Below the pieces are notes generated by a model, which was not told where the DNA came from, searched no databases, and saw only the letters and a program-made list of their open reading frames with translations. A stretch of 64,000 nucleotides of DNA from Lotus japonicus (taxonomy: Eukaryota; Streptophyta; Magnoliopsida; Fabales; Fabaceae), in assembly GCF_012489685.1 (NCBI RefSeq), contig NC_080044.1:64652732-64716731 (forward strand). The letters are read 5' to 3'. Below are positions 24,024 through 36,537 of the stretch, piece after piece. Position 1 is the stretch's first letter. Every line of letters starts with the position of its first letter. The translations under genes and the position numbers were made by a program.

Positions 24024-24686
24024 TGTTGGGGTTTTGGGCTCTCTTCCTATGTGGAGAAAGACCCAAAATATGTAAGTCCACTTTGTCTCACTTAACAAGC
24101 GGAGAGGGGTCAGTTTTGAGGTGAGAGAGTTAGCTCATTTGTAAAGAGAGAGAGAAAGAAGAGAAACCATTTCCGCACATACTCATAGCAGCCTTCGCAG
24201 ATCTGCCGTAGCGCCTTTGTTCACCGTTGGATCGGTGCGAAATTGGGACAGCAGGTTCGTGACTCTTGGGTCTTCAATCTGGACGGTTGGATCGGTGAGA
24301 AGTCATCTGTAGGGGGAGAAATCTGGCTCGGACAGTAACAGTGTTTTGCTGGTTTTTATGTTCTACTTTGTTCTCAACTTCAAGCTTGTTGCCTTGTTGT
24401 TTTGGCTAATTGTTGAGCACGATTTGTGCTACTAGTTGAGACTCTCTTGTAACATTATTTGATCATAGTGGAGCTCTATTAGTGGCTTGGTCCCGTGGTT
24501 GTTTTACTTCTCACATTGAGAAGGTTTTTACCACATTAAAAATCTTGGTGTCCTTTTTTATTGTGATTTTAGTTGTTGCATTATTTGTTATTGTTCCTCA
24601 CAGATTCAACAAGTTGGGAAATTGATTATCCGCTGCTTATTGCTCTGTTTGAGTTATCATTGTTAGTTGTGTTGAATTTCCCATCA
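24024..24686 (+). mobile_element. 5' LTR of a truncated copia element
   Basis: The segment starts TGTTGGGGTTTTGG and ends CCCATCA, giving the TG...CA ends of an LTR. Three bases later comes TGGCATCAGAAC, a variant of the primer-binding site complementary to initiator Met-tRNA (usual form TGGTATCAGAGC). The gag gene follows at 24734. No second LTR was found downstream, so the element is a 5' part only. Confidence 0.7.
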
Positions 24687-24733
24687 GAGTGGCATCAGAA
24701 CTCTTTGGTTAAGGGGTTGTTTGACTTGTTTGA

Positions 24734-25555
24734 ATGATGGAGGCAAACACAAATGAGATGATCGGTTTGAATGACACTAATTATCACTTGTGGAAGAGCA
24801 AGATGAATGATCTGTTATTTGTGAAGAAGTTGCACCGTCCTGTGTTTTCTACTGAGAAGCCGGAAGACATGTGTGATGAGGAATGGAGTTTTGAACATCA
24901 GCAGGTTTGTGGTTTCATTCGGCAGTTTGTAGGAGATAATGTTTATAATCACATTGCTAGTGAGGAAGATGCAAGATCTTTGTGGCAAAAGATTGAATCT
25001 TTGTATACTTCTAAATCAGGGAATAATAAATTGCATTTGTTGAATTCCTTGATGAATTTGAGGTATAAGGAGGGGACTCCTATTTCAGATCACTTGAATG
25101 ATTTTCAGGGCCTCCGAGATCAATTTTCAGGACTGAGCATCAAGTTTGATGATGAAGTGTTGGGACTATGGCTACTGAATACTCTACCGGATTCTTGGGA
25201 AACATTTCGGGTTTCAATTACTAATTCATCCCCAGATGGTGTTGTCTCTTTTGAAAATGTAAAGGGCAGTCTTCTTAATGAGGAGATGAGAAGGAAGGCG
25301 TAGGGTACTTCATCTCATTCCGAGGTTCTTGTTACTGAGAACAGGGGAGAAGTAAAAAAAAAAGGAACCGAAAGGGAGTAGAGAGAAAAGCAGAAGTGCG
25401 AGTATAGAGAACAACAGAAGTAAGTCAAAGTCTAGATACAAGAATGTGGAGTGCAATTATTCTCACAAAATAGGGCACATACAGAAGAACTCTTTTATAT
25501 GGAAATGGGAGAGCAAAAGCAACAAGGGAAAGAAGATGATGATGATGATTATTGT
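24734..25555 (+). pseudogene. copia gag fragment with premature stop and broken zinc knuckle
   Basis: The open frame 24734-25303 encodes 189 residues of a copia Gag (UBN2-type) starting [20 protein letters not shown], with typical segments such as LWQKIESLY and [11 protein letters not shown]. It ends at an in-frame TAG just after EEMRRKA, where Gag normally continues. Past the stop a decayed zinc knuckle can be read (CNYSHKIGHIQKN), in which the second Cys of the CCHC motif is Ser. Sequence similarity stops near 25555, before protease, integrase or reverse transcriptase. The element is dead and lies at the junction between tandem units C and D. Confidence 0.75.
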
Positions 25556-25739
25556 TAGGCTTAAATGAGTTGATGTGAATTTTTTTAAAATTTTTGTTTA
25601 AATCACTAAATGATTAAAAATAAGCCTAATTAATCTTAATCCAATTTAAAGAAACCCAGACAGCTCCATGTTTATAATAAATCAATCCACACTCAAACTT
25701 ATTTTGCCATGTTCCAAAAAATCCACGCTCAAACCTGGT

Positions 25740-26200
25740 AATCTTATTTTCAGAGAAAATGGGGTATTCAAAGTTAGATTACATGTGTTTAATGTTCAGC
25801 TTTGGCAGAGTTTTTTTAGCGTAGGGCTCAATTTCATCATGCCTCTATTGTAAAGCTTCTTTTTCACTCAATTTCTCTTTCTTTTCAGTTTTCATTCTCA
25901 TTTTCTTTTTTCTCTCGATTTCCTTTTCTTTTCACTTTCTCTCTTTCTCACTTTCTTTTCAAGTACAGTGGGATTTATGTTTCTTTTCCATCCCACTGAC
26001 AATAACTTTAGGCCCATGGGACATAGTTAACTTGGGATTATCTACAGAATCATTCATTTGCTGTATCTATAAAACCAAGTTCCAATTGAAACTATCATGT
26101 TTACATTGCTAGGGAAATCTTGAGCTGTCATATCTCATTTTAGCTGAGATTAATGCACAAGAAAGTATTAGATAAGCTCATATGAGCTTTATCCAAACAT
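25740..26200. repeat. unit-junction and 3'-flank repeat of GT47-D
   Basis: The segment TATTCAAAGTTAGATTACAT at about 25765-25790 repeats the end of the C-side flank (23880-23920). It is followed by a CT-rich stretch and the 3'-flank block also found downstream of C (18640-18870). The partial copia element therefore sits between two copies of the same sequence at the boundary of neighbouring tandem units. 25556-25740 holds no recognised feature. Confidence 0.65.
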
Positions 26201-26240
26201 GCCTAAAGAACAATTTTTGCATGCAGAAGTTAACAACTTT

Positions 26241-29062
26241 CTATTGTGAAGCTATCAATCTGAAGTTCAGCCTTCTGAGCCAAATTGAGTGAAGTATCAT
26301 GTGCATTACATCATATGGCTTAGCCGGCCTATTAATTGCAAAATGCCTCTTAACTCTTCTTACATTCTTCTGCAATTTCATGTACTTGCTTTCTGAAACA
26401 TTTTGTAAAATATCCTTAATCTCTGGTATTTTCTCCACTGGAACCTCTATGGAGAATTGACTCCAATTCAGGACATCATTAAAAGGTAAAGAATAGTTCT
26501 GAGAAATGATCACAGGCACACACCCTGCATGAATTGCTTCCACAATTCTAGGACTAGCCACTTCATACCCACTTGGGCACAAGCAGAACTTGCTCAGGCC
26601 CATTAATTGGGCATAGTTTTGGCCCTTTGGGAGGTACTCATGAACTTGAACTTGGGTATCCTTGTCCTTCCAGTGCTGAAGCAGAAGCTTCCTAATGGCC
26701 CCATGCTCTCCACCAGCAAAGAAGGCAAATAAGGTGCGATTTGATGGGTGTTGGGCCAGGCTTGGTGGGGCTAGCTCTCCATAAGATAGGTAAATTTCAG
26801 GGATAGAAACGTCCCTCTTGGGCTGGAACCCTTCTGAAGTGTTGGCACTGCATAAGACTTTGATGAAGTTCTTGTAGAGATCTGGATTTGCACCTGAGAT
26901 GTATGGTGCCTGAACCATCAAGTAAAGGCAGTTTATTTTAACTGGGGTTGCATTTATGAAAGGAAAATGAAAAACTTATCCATGCCATCTTATTGCTGCC
27001 TTGATGATTCACCAATAAGTCATTGCTTCGTGTAATAGATATCATGTTATGACAGATAATAATTAGTTTTGTATTAGTGTTTTAGTGATTAATAAGGAAG
27101 AGGACAGTACAACCCTCTAAATTAGAGAGGGAGTGAGAGAGCCACCCAGGGAAAATAATACGTACACACCCCAATTCTACCCCATGCCTTGAGTTTGAAA
27201 ATATTAGATTAGAGATAAATGAGAGATATGGTGTATGATTAGATAGAAAAAGAGTGGTCGGAAGAAAAAATATATAGAATGAAATGGAAGAGAAAATCAA
27301 TATAAATATATCAAAACTATTTAGATACAGGCCTATAATTTATTTAAATATCAGGTAGGTTTTTAATTAGATTTTTGGGCCATACCAGCTTCTTAAAATA
27401 GCTAGATCAGACATTGAAAAATGACTTAAACTATGCCAAGTTACCAACATGCCTGCTTCAAATCCTAAGTTCAGGTCTAAGTTACCAACATGCCAAGTTA
27501 CACCTCATGCCTTATCACTATTTCTATCCATCTGAAAACTCTTCTACAATTGATTCTGAAGCCAGAATCAATTCTAAAAAGATACTTCCGTAAGTTGCTT
27601 CTAGGATTCATAATTGATTCTGATGAAAAAAGAAACTAATCTAAAAATACTAGCATACTATGAAAAAGTATAACCTAAAACATGTTGAAGTTACTAGTAA
27701 ATGAAGTGTGACAGGAAAAGTTTAAAAAGTACTCACCCAATCATGACAAGAAAGGAGAAAATGGTCAGCACCGTTGCTTCTGTTCCAGTAGGGATACTTA
27801 TCAGCCACCACCCGTACATAGTCCTCCACCAACTGTTGCAGGCGGCCAAGGTGGAAATCCTTTTTGGACAAGATCGGCATATAAACATATTTGACAACAT
27901 TAGTGATGCTAAATGGAATCAGAAAAAGGTTTGCTTCATCAGGGTGCCTAGCCTTGAAGGGGCTATTTCTGCTTCTGTCGATTTCGTCAATGAATTGACC
28001 TTCAATGGCGTATATGGTGCCTAATGGCCCATCATGCACTAGTGGTTGCTCTCCTTCCTCGTAAACCCAAACCTTCAATCTCTTCACCATCTCCACATGG
28101 CTCCTGTTTTTCATTTTAACAAAGGAGTTGTTAGTATTGATACTGAATTAGTCTTTTTTGTGTGTGTGCCTTAAATTAGTAATCTTGATTGATTATCATC
28201 CAGGTATTGAATTCAATTGGAAATTATAGTCCCAACATTAAGTTTTGCATATTTCTCCATCTGCATTATGATCACATCAATTGCATATATTCGCAATTTT
28301 TTACTATTTCACTTGATTTTGAATTGTGAAAAATTATAAATATATGCATGTGATATGATAGCAATTGCAATCATGATGCGGTTCTGAGTACTGAAAAAAC
28401 TTTGTTGTTATAGTCGTAGTTGCAATTGTAAATTGCAATCTAAAACCATTTTCAGGAATCATCAACTGACCCCAACAGTGATGAAATTTAAGACCTTGAG
28501 TGTATGATGAGTAAAGAAGATGAAATTTAATTACTTCAGAATCTTTGAAGCTTAACTGGTGAAAAGAGTATGGATTTCTGTAAATGGACCCTTTTGGGAT
28601 AAACTTTTTTGGCTTCCCTGAAGTAGAACTGCTACTGTAGTTCCTTGACAGAATTGCTTCCCGAATTGAGGCTCGTGCTTCTGCCAAAACTCCTTCAACT
28701 CTATACAAGCTAGTCATTTTCTGCATGTATTAAACAAATGTAAATAGATAAATTAAAAAAAAAAAAACTGGATGTAGTGTCATGCTCATGTATTATATAT
28801 AAATCTGCTTGGAAAGTTTGGCTCCAAAACTTTGAGCTTAACTTCTGTTCACCTTAATGCTACTAGATGTGTTATGTTCAAAGCTTCTATATGCAGAGTT
28901 AGTCAGAAACTGATCGGGTTTTGGTTGTGTTGTGAGGGGTGAAAGAAAAATGGAGAAGGAAGGATAGTTTTGTTTGAGTGGAGTGAAGATGGTGAAGAGA
29001 AGAATGAGGCAAAACAATGGTAATAACAGAGAGGCTGTGGAGCACCACCGAAAGGCCTCCAT
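26241..29062 (-). CDS. exostosin-family (GT47) glycosyltransferase, copy D
   Basis: Four exons on the minus strand: 29062-28853, 28720-28557, 28103-27737 and 26909-26241, giving 469 residues, all GT-AG and in frame. The N-terminal anchor LLLPLFCLILLFTIF is followed by a short stem and the full exostosin domain: [73 protein letters not shown] and the complete C-terminal [13 protein letters not shown]. It is close to C and E along its length. A 543-bp Mutator-like MITE begins 50 bp upstream of the start codon, so most of the native promoter has been pushed away and replaced by element sequence with five CACGTG boxes. The protein is predicted to be a Golgi type II enzyme of unknown acceptor and looks intact. 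Confidence 0.92.
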
Positions 29063-29111
29063 GGCAGTTCAAAGCTTGGATGAATATTTGCACTCTTCAT
29101 AAAATTTATAT

Positions 29112-29654
29112 GGCTTAATTGCAACTTTGGTCCTCGACGTTTACTAATGCCACGATTTTGGTCCCCTACCTAATTTAATTACGTGGATGGTCCCTGATGT
29201 TGTAGGTCGTGTGCAACGTTAGTCCTACCGTTTATTTTTTAATGGAGGAGGCTTACGTGAACGTCCAGTTGGAGAGAGAAAGGAGGTATGAGGAGAGAGG
29301 GAAGCACGTGAGTATCACGTGACCCTTATCTGAACCCATTATACCCAAACCCCTGACCTCCCTGGAACGAAGAAGGTAACGCGATTTAGATCCCTAGGGT
29401 TTCAGATTTGGGTATAATGGGTTCATATAAGGTTCACGTGAGTTCACGTGATATTCACGTGCTTCCCTCTCTCCTCAGATCTCATTTTTCTCTCCAACTA
29501 GACGTCCACGTAAGTCTCCTCCATTAAGAAATAAACGGTATGACTAACGTTGCACACGACCTACAACGTCGGGGACCATCCATGTAATTAAATTAGATGG
29601 GGGACCAAAATCGTGGCATTGGGAAACGTCGGGGACCAAAGTTGTAATTAAGCC
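29112..29654. mobile_element. 543-bp Mutator-like MITE in the promoter of GT47-D
   Basis: It has the same ends as the element at 21063-21605 (GGCTTAATTGCAACTTTGGT at the left, the inverse complement at the right) and is flanked by a 9-bp duplication AATTTATAT at 29103-29111 and 29655-29663. The matching empty site, a single AATTTATAT, is intact upstream of copy C (22863-22871) and copy E (41601-41609). CACGTG (G-box) hexamers lie at 29305-29310, 29316-29321, 29435-29440, 29445-29450 and 29456-29461. Confidence 0.92.
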
Positions 29655-30107
29655 AATTTATATTCAATGAGTAACCTTGAGTCATGTGAGGGTGTCTATG
29701 AAGTTGCAGACCTAAGTTATTCTAATCCCTTTTAACAAAGTTTGACCAACTATTAGGTTTTTAATGTGTAGTTGAAGGCATGTAGAGTCAACCTGAAAAG
29801 TGGGCAGGTATTCACATGCATCCTTGCCCATGTATAGCAACTTTTATTTCCCTGCATATTTTACCATAACTAGACACTAAACATTACATACAAACCACAT
29901 TGCATACCTCAATTCTCTCTCTCTCTCTTCCATGATAAATTACATTCATTACTTCTCTCTTTGGATCTCTACCCCCATTAAGTATCTACCCAGCATTTTT
30001 TTGTAAAGTTATAGTATTCATGAACTTAAAAAACAAAAATTATACTATAATAGAGGTAATAATATAAAATGAAGTATTTGTTATTGAAAAGCGTGGCAAT
30101 TGAAGTA

Positions 30108-30254
30108 CACCCTCCGATCACATATATAAGCAAAAAAGACATTTTAGGTTCATTCATTTAATGAATGTATCAAAACCTTAATAATGACTAGATACATTCA
30201 TCAAATGAATGAATCTAAAATGTTTTTTTTACTTATATATGTAACCGGATGGTG
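30108..30254. mobile_element. Stowaway-like MITE upstream of GT47-D
   Basis: A 147-bp nearly perfect palindrome starting CACCCTCCGATCACATATAT and ending in its inverse (TATATGTAACCGGATGGTG), flanked by TA (30106-30107 and 30255-30256). The homologous place upstream of copy C (23370-23371) has one TA and no insert. The same arm starts a partial copy at about 39013-39075. Confidence 0.8.
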
Positions 30255-30595
30255 TATTTGTTTTTGGGATCGAAGTACATCTTTATAGGATCACACACTA
30301 ATTGGTATGTGAGCTTGGATACCACAATGCAAGCTGTGCAATATATTGAAAGTGATAAAGTCCAACCTCCTGGAGAGGGGAAGAGAGTTTTGAAATTGAA
30401 GATACAATTAAATATCAAGAGAAGAAGAATTACAATAGCAAATGATAATCTAGCCCATCAAATTAAAGATGAAAAAACTTGTGCACTTCAAGTTCTAACA
30501 GTTTCTATCTAGTCAAGCATTGATTAAAGAATAGATGTTGAAAAGGAATCACAAAACCACTGTTTCATGCATTAATTTCTTCTGTAAGAGCAGGA

Positions 30596-31098
30596 TGTAG
30601 GTTTCAAATAAGGATTTGTTCCTAACCACATGCTTTTCTACCCATATAGAAAATAGGAGCATAATCCTAAACCACACTTGATTAACCCATACCCGAAAAA
30701 CATGATGAAGATCTAGAGCGGAAGCGTACCTGAATGAGCCATGGGAATCGCTGAAGGATCTGGGGTTGTGATCTTCCAATTGTAGATCACCCTTAGGGTT
30801 TCCTGATGTTCTCCTCTGATGGGGATGAGGAGAAACTTTTTACGTTGTTACGTTGTGTCTACAATTGGGGACCATAACCCTATAAGTAACTGCATCAGTT
30901 ACAATTCTGTTTTCAATATTTCTAATTTGGCCCCTCATCAAATTAGAATATTGCCTTATGGTATCCGCACAATACCTTTTCATAATACACATGCCCTTAG
31001 CCATAAGATCAATATTAAATAGACCACTTTAGTTTTGGCTAATTAAATAATGGCCCTAACACAATTAAAAGTTACATTTGTGACCCAAAATTCTAACA
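30596..31098 (-). repeat. 3' LTR of the copia element
   Basis: 503 bp with TG...CA ends, lying next to the purine tract. Compared with the right-hand LTR I count four single-base differences, at the AGGAGC/AGGAGT, CCATAA/CCACAA, ATTCTG/ATTATG and AATACA/AACACA positions. Confidence 0.95.
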
Positions 31099-31637
31099 AT
31101 CTCCCACTGGTCACATATGTAACTCTACACATGTGTTAGCATATCCAAATAATCTCGTCCATTAGCCATGCCAGTACATAGAACCAAAGTGATTTTCGTT
31201 ATATCAATCATAACTAAACCCATCAATGATTACTAGTACTGACATAACTAAATGACATAGATTCATTATGAAATGTGCAGCATGAAAATCACAAGAAGGT
31301 GGCCTGTACTTGTCAATTTTCAACTGGTCCTACTTTACTTTAGTGAGATCATTCAATAACCTTATTGTACAAAGCATAAATAACAGAATATCAAACTTTA
31401 TAATTAACCAAAAAATATCCAAATACTAGAGTATGCATGCATAATACCAAACATAGAACACAAATATGAGTAACTCCCACTAAACTAAGCATTCCTCACA
31501 CTGCAAAACACCCATGTGAGCAGTGTGCTTATGAAAGACCTTAGGCGGAAGACCTTTTGTAAGAGGATCCGCTATCATGGAGTTTGTCCCTATGTGTTCT
31601 ATAGAAATCTGTCCACTTTGTACCCTTTCCTTAACAA

Positions 31638-34600
31638 CTAGGAACTTGTTGTCCTATTATTGTTGGAAAATAAGACGGCTGATTTATTGTCACAGTATAA
31701 CTTAAGCGGTCTTTCAATTCCTTCCACAATTTGCAGCCTAGTGACAAGATTCCTCAGCCAAATCCCATGGTTAGATGCCTCAAAACATGCTACATATTCT
31801 GCTGCCATGGTGGATGAAGCTATGAGAGTTTGCTTGGCACTACGCCAAGAAACTGCACCACCAGCCAACATGTAGATATAGCCTGAAGTGGATCTCTTAC
31901 TATCTTGGCATCCAGCAAAATCAGAGTCAGAATATCCAATGATCTCCAATTGGTCTGACCTCCTATATGTGAGCATATAATCTTTTGTTCTCTGTAAATA
32001 ACTCATAACCCTTTTGGATGCTTTCCAATGATCCATTCCTGGATTGCTCAAATATCTGCCTAACATCCCAACTATGAACGTTATATCTGCACGCGTACAA
32101 ACTTGGGCATACATAAGACTCCCTACAGCTGATGCATAAGGAATCTTTTGCATCTCCTGAATTTCTAAGTTTCCTTTTGGGCATTGATTGAGACTAAATT
32201 TGTCTCCCTTAGCAACTGGAGTATCCCCTGATGTACAATTCTGCATGCCAAACCTTTTAAGTACCTTTTCGATATAGCTCCTTTGTGAAAATCCCAGAAT
32301 ACCCCGAGATCGGTCTCGGTGTATCTGAATTCCTAATACAAAGGAAGCGTCACCAAGATCTTTCATTTCAAATTTTCTTGATAGAAATCTCTTGGTTTCG
32401 TTCAACATGCCTATATCATTAGTGGCAAGCAGTATGTCATCAACATACAGAACCAGGAAAATATATTTGCTCCCACTGTATTTGTGATACACACAATCTT
32501 CAACAACATTCACCTCAAAACCGAATGAGAGAATTACTTCATGAAATTTGTGGTACCACGGACGAGATGCCTGCTTTAGTCCATAAATGGATTTTGTCAA
32601 TTTGCAAACCGTATTCTTTGGGTCTCCTGACACAAAGTTTTCTGGTTGCACCATATAGATCGTCTCATCAATGTTTCCATTGAGAAACGCTGTCTTGACA
32701 TCCATTTGATGGAGTTCCAAATCATAATGTGCAACAAGAGCCATGATTGTCCTAAAAGAGTCTTTCGATGAAACCGGAGAGAAAGTCTCTTTAAAGTCAA
32801 TCCCTTCCTTTTGAGTATAACCCTTAGCCATAAGACGAGCCTTATACCTCTCCACATTACCATTAGAATCCTGCTTGGTCTTAAATATCCATTTGCAACC
32901 AATGGGTTTCACACCTTCCGGTAATGGGACAAGTTCCCAAACCTTATTGTCTTGCATGGACTTATACTCTTCCTTCATTGCTTCAATCCACTTTTCAGAG
33001 TTGGAATCCTGCATGTCTTGCTGGAAGTTGATTGGATCAGCTTTCATCATACCATTATTTTCCTCATGTTCTTGGAGAAAGACTATGTAATCATTTGGAA
33101 TAGCATTTCTCTTTTCTCTAGTGGATCTCCGCAAAGGTATTGGTTCTTGTAACACTTGTTCTTGAGGATCTTGAGTTTGTTCTTCATGAACCACCATATC
33201 ATCTTGAGTAGGAGGAGATTCAACAACAATGTCTTGTAGAGGTTCCGTACTTGCTTCATCAGAAGCAACTGTATGAATCAGTTTTGGAATGGTTACCGAC
33301 TCTTCCTCTAAAGCAAAGTCCCTAATCTTGTTCTCCCCTCCAAACTCAATTTCCTCAAAGAACATGGCTGTTCCCGTCTCAAAAATTGTCTTTAATTTGG
33401 GATCATAAAATTTATAGCCCCTGGATCTTTCAGAATAACCAATAAAGTAGCTGCTCACTGTTCGGGATTCCAATTTCTTTTCATTTGGCCTATAAGGCCT
33501 TGCCTCAGCTGGACATCCCCATACATGAAAATGTTTCAAACTAGGTTTTCGCCCAGTCCAAAGCTCATAAGGTGTTTTGGCAGCTGCTTTAGTTGGCACT
33601 CTATTTAGAATGTAAGCTGCAGTCTTTAGTGCCTCTCCCCAGAGTGACTCTGGCAAAGTAGAATGACAAATCATACTCCTTACCATATCCTTAAGAGTCC
33701 GGTTTCGTCTTTCAGCCACACCATTCATGCTAGGTGACCCTGGCATGGTGTACTGTGGGACGATTCCACATTCCTCTAGGTATTTGGCAAAAGGGCCTGG
33801 ACGTTGTTCACCTGAACCATCATATCTACCGTAATATTCACCACCACGGTCAGATTTGATACTCTTAATTCTTTTGTTGAGTTGGTTCTCAACTTCAGCC
33901 TTAAATGATTTGAACACATCCAGTGATTGAGATTTTTCATGTATAAGAAATAAGTATGCATATCTCGAATAATCATCTATGAATGATATAAAATATTGTT
34001 GACAATTCCAAGAAGGTGTTGGAAATGGTCCACAAATATCCGTATGTATCAATTCCAAGACGCCTGTAGCTCTATATGCACCAAATTTCTTTGTTTTGGT
34101 CTGTTTACCTTTAACGCATTCAACACAAACATCAAAGTTTGTGAAGTCAATGGAATCCAAAATTTCATCTGACACTAGCCGCTCAACTCTATTTTTAGAG
34201 ATGTGACCTAGGCGCTTGTGCCATAATGCTCCTGAATTGTTATTATCAATTTTACGCTCAGTACCACGTGATTCCACATTCAGGGATTCACTATAGGTGG
34301 CTACAGTGCTCAGCAAATACAGATTATCATATCCAATAAGTGAACCGATTCCAACAATATTTGAATTAAAAGACAACTCGGCTTTACTGTTTCCAAATGA
34401 ACATGAATAACCTGATTTGTCCAAATTAGAAACTGAAATTAAATTCCGTCTAAATGACGGTACCACAAAAGTGTCTTTCAAATCCAAATAAAATTCAGTA
34501 CACAATAATAATCTAAAATGCCCTATAGCTTCCACATCCACCGTCTTGCCATCTCCAACATAGATGTATCTTTCAACATCATTTGGCTTCCGGTAGCTTA

Positions 34601-35603
34601 GGCAACCCTGCATTGAAACACTGATGTTAGTAATTGTACCAGAGTCTAACCACCAAGTGTTTCTAGGTACTGAAGCTAAATTGACCTCAGAACAGACCAA
34701 AGCAAAAAATGTACCTTTCCTTGCACGCCAAGCGTGATATTTAGTACATTTCTTTTTCATATGCCCAGACACATTGCAAAAGTAACAGGTATCATCCTCT
34801 TTCTGTTTCTTTTGTGCTGGAGCATCTGCAGCTTCATTCTTGGGCTCAATAGTTTTCTTTCTTTTGCCCTTGTCTTTAGAGGTTCTAACAAAATGAGCAC
34901 TTTCTTTCCTTTCTTGCTTCAACCTTTCCTCTTCTTGCACACAAAATGAAATGAGCTCGTTAAGAGACCATTTCTCCTTTTGACAGTTATAAAATATCTT
35001 AAACTGACTGAATTGTGCAGGAAGAGAAAGCAATACTAAATGAATGAGCAAGTCATCCGACAGCTCAAGCTTTAGCGCCTTAAGTTTTGAAGCAATATTT
35101 GACATGCCCATAATGTATTCCCTTATATTTCCTTTGCCCTGATATTTCATGGAAATCAAGTTCTGAAGAAGAGTACTTGTTTCCGCCTTATCGCTTTTTG
35201 CAAAGCGCTTTTCAATTTCAGCAAGGAAATCTTTGACACCTTTTATCTCTTCCGAGATAGTACCCCTAAAGACCTCAGGAATGCCGCCCTTAATGATCAT
35301 AAGACTCATGCGATTGGAGCGATCCCACTTCTCATAATCTTTCCTCTGTTCAGAGGTACTAGATTCCGTAGGAGAAGCGGGTTTCTCCACCCTTAGTGCA
35401 AGGTCAAGATCCATGCAGCCAAGAACAATTTCCATGTTCTCTTTCCAGTCCTTAAAATTTGTTCCATCAAGGACCGGAACCGAATTCAGATTAGCAGATA
35501 TCGAACCAATAGTTGCTGAAAATAGAACAAAAACAAATGCTATAAATATACTCACATTAAGAAAATTTGAATCATTAATATGTCCAAAAATGACATAACC
35601 CAT
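31638..35603 (-). CDS. copia Gag-Pol polyprotein, truncated by a frameshift in RNase H
   Basis: A single open frame of 1,321 residues in the order Gag, protease, integrase, reverse transcriptase, RNase H, which is the copia order. Landmarks: CCHC zinc knuckle [14 protein letters not shown] at 273-286, protease DSG at 320-322 in the variant context DSGTITNIS, integrase HHCC between His462 and Cys496 with HTDICGPF after it, and the reverse-transcriptase box YVDDILLA at about residue 1060. RNase H begins with SDSDFAG and reaches [12 protein letters not shown], then runs into a stop. The next conserved block (around KHIDIK) is missing; the following residues, from [13 protein letters not shown] to MGVLQC, can be read in another frame down to about 31475. 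A small deletion of 3n+1 bases explains both. Confidence 0.95.
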   Translation of the reverse strand: MGYVIFGHINDSNFLNVSIFIAFVFVLFSATIGSISANLNSVPVLDGTNFKDWKENMEIVLGCMDLDLALRVEKPASPTESSTSEQRKDYEKWDRSNRMSLMIIKGGIPEVFRGTISEEIKGVKDFLAEIEKRFAKSDKAETSTLLQNLISMKYQGKGNIREYIMGMSNIASKLKALKLELSDDLLIHLVLLSLPAQFSQFKIFYNCQKEKWSLNELISFCVQEEERLKQERKESAHFVRTSKDKGKRKKTIEPKNEAADAPAQKKQKEDDTCYFCNVSGHMKKKCTKYHAWRARKGTFFALVCSEVNLASVPRNTWWLDSGTITNISVSMQGCLSYRKPNDVERYIYVGDGKTVDVEAIGHFRLLLCTEFYLDLKDTFVVPSFRRNLISVSNLDKSGYSCSFGNSKAELSFNSNIVGIGSLIGYDNLYLLSTVATYSESLNVESRGTERKIDNNNSGALWHKRLGHISKNRVERLVSDEILDSIDFTNFDVCVECVKGKQTKTKKFGAYRATGVLELIHTDICGPFPTPSWNCQQYFISFIDDYSRYAYLFLIHEKSQSLDVFKSFKAEVENQLNKRIKSIKSDRGGEYYGRYDGSGEQRPGPFAKYLEECGIVPQYTMPGSPSMNGVAERRNRTLKDMVRSMICHSTLPESLWGEALKTAAYILNRVPTKAAAKTPYELWTGRKPSLKHFHVWGCPAEARPYRPNEKKLESRTVSSYFIGYSERSRGYKFYDPKLKTIFETGTAMFFEEIEFGGENKIRDFALEEESVTIPKLIHTVASDEASTEPLQDIVVESPPTQDDMVVHEEQTQDPQEQVLQEPIPLRRSTREKRNAIPNDYIVFLQEHEENNGMMKADPINFQQDMQDSNSEKWIEAMKEEYKSMQDNKVWELVPLPEGVKPIGCKWIFKTKQDSNGNVERYKARLMAKGYTQKEGIDFKETFSPVSSKDSFRTIMALVAHYDLELHQMDVKTAFLNGNIDETIYMVQPENFVSGDPKNTVCKLTKSIYGLKQASRPWYHKFHEVILSFGFEVNVVEDCVYHKYSGSKYIFLVLYVDDILLATNDIGMLNETKRFLSRKFEMKDLGDASFVLGIQIHRDRSRGILGFSQRSYIEKVLKRFGMQNCTSGDTPVAKGDKFSLNQCPKGNLEIQEMQKIPYASAVGSLMYAQVCTRADITFIVGMLGRYLSNPGMDHWKASKRVMSYLQRTKDYMLTYRRSDQLEIIGYSDSDFAGCQDSKRSTSGYIYMLAGGAVSWRSAKQTLIASSTMAAEYVACFEASNHGIWLRNLVTRLQIVEGIERPLKLYCDNKSAVLFSNNNRTTSS

Positions 35604-36537
35604 CTCAAGATACCTAGTGCACCATCAATATCATGTCTTTTGACAGTAATACTAATTGCTAGTGGTACTCTTGTTGTAATGATCAAACATTGATAATAAA
35701 TCATGTCAAATAACAAACCCTTCTTTGGATTGATTTATCATTCACATGTAAACCCTTAAAATTATCACATGTTTATCATCACAGGTGTGTATGAAATCCG
35801 GCCAAGCATTAACTTTTCCTTTGGGGTCCATTAATACTCGCATGGATAAACATACACACGCACAAACTTTTAATATTTCTTATGAGCAATCTCCATAAAA
35901 AGAGGTCACTTTTGTGACTTTCTTATTTTAATTGACTCATTTAAAATATTAAACAATTGTATAAAAATACAATCTATAGCCAAAATTTGATCACACCGAA
36001 TAACTCAAGCACTGAAACTCAATCTTTATATGAAATTCATATACACCTGAATGTTGTTGAATCCAAAACAGTAAATATATAATCCAAAATTTAATCTAAA
36101 CAATTTTTTTTTTCGGATTCAAAAACGAAACTGAATGTGCCATAATACCCAGATAAGTATAGGTAGTATAAACAAGAACATTAGCAAATGGCAAATAAAC
36201 TGAATTGGCACATATAATATGTAATTATAAAAACACGATATCATGTGCTTTTCTTTTCTAAGCTTTACATATATTCCATTTCTCAATTTGGAGAAGAAAC
36301 AGGTTGAAACTGAATTTGTATATAATCCAAAAAACACTCATCACAATTCCAGGATTACATATTGAATATATATAATACGTGAATACCCAAAAACGATGAA
36401 ACAACAAATTTTCTGAATGTGTAAAACTGAAACCGCAAACGTGAATCATTAATCCAATAACCCAAAAAATGGAACCCTAATCTCAAAAAATTACCAAAAT
36501 CAAACATGAATCAGGCATGGGTGGCTCTGATACCACT
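35604..36537 (-). other. 5' leader of the copia element
   Basis: An AT-rich untranslated leader of over 900 bp between the primer-binding site (next to 36537) and the polyprotein start at 35603. No gene is seen. This is long for a copia leader but not exceptional. Confidence 0.6.

Noticed and set aside
30249..30512. An 87-residue plus-strand frame in the repeated 5' flank of GT47-D
   Set aside because: The matching stretches in units C, F and E do not keep the frame, so it is not conserved as protein.
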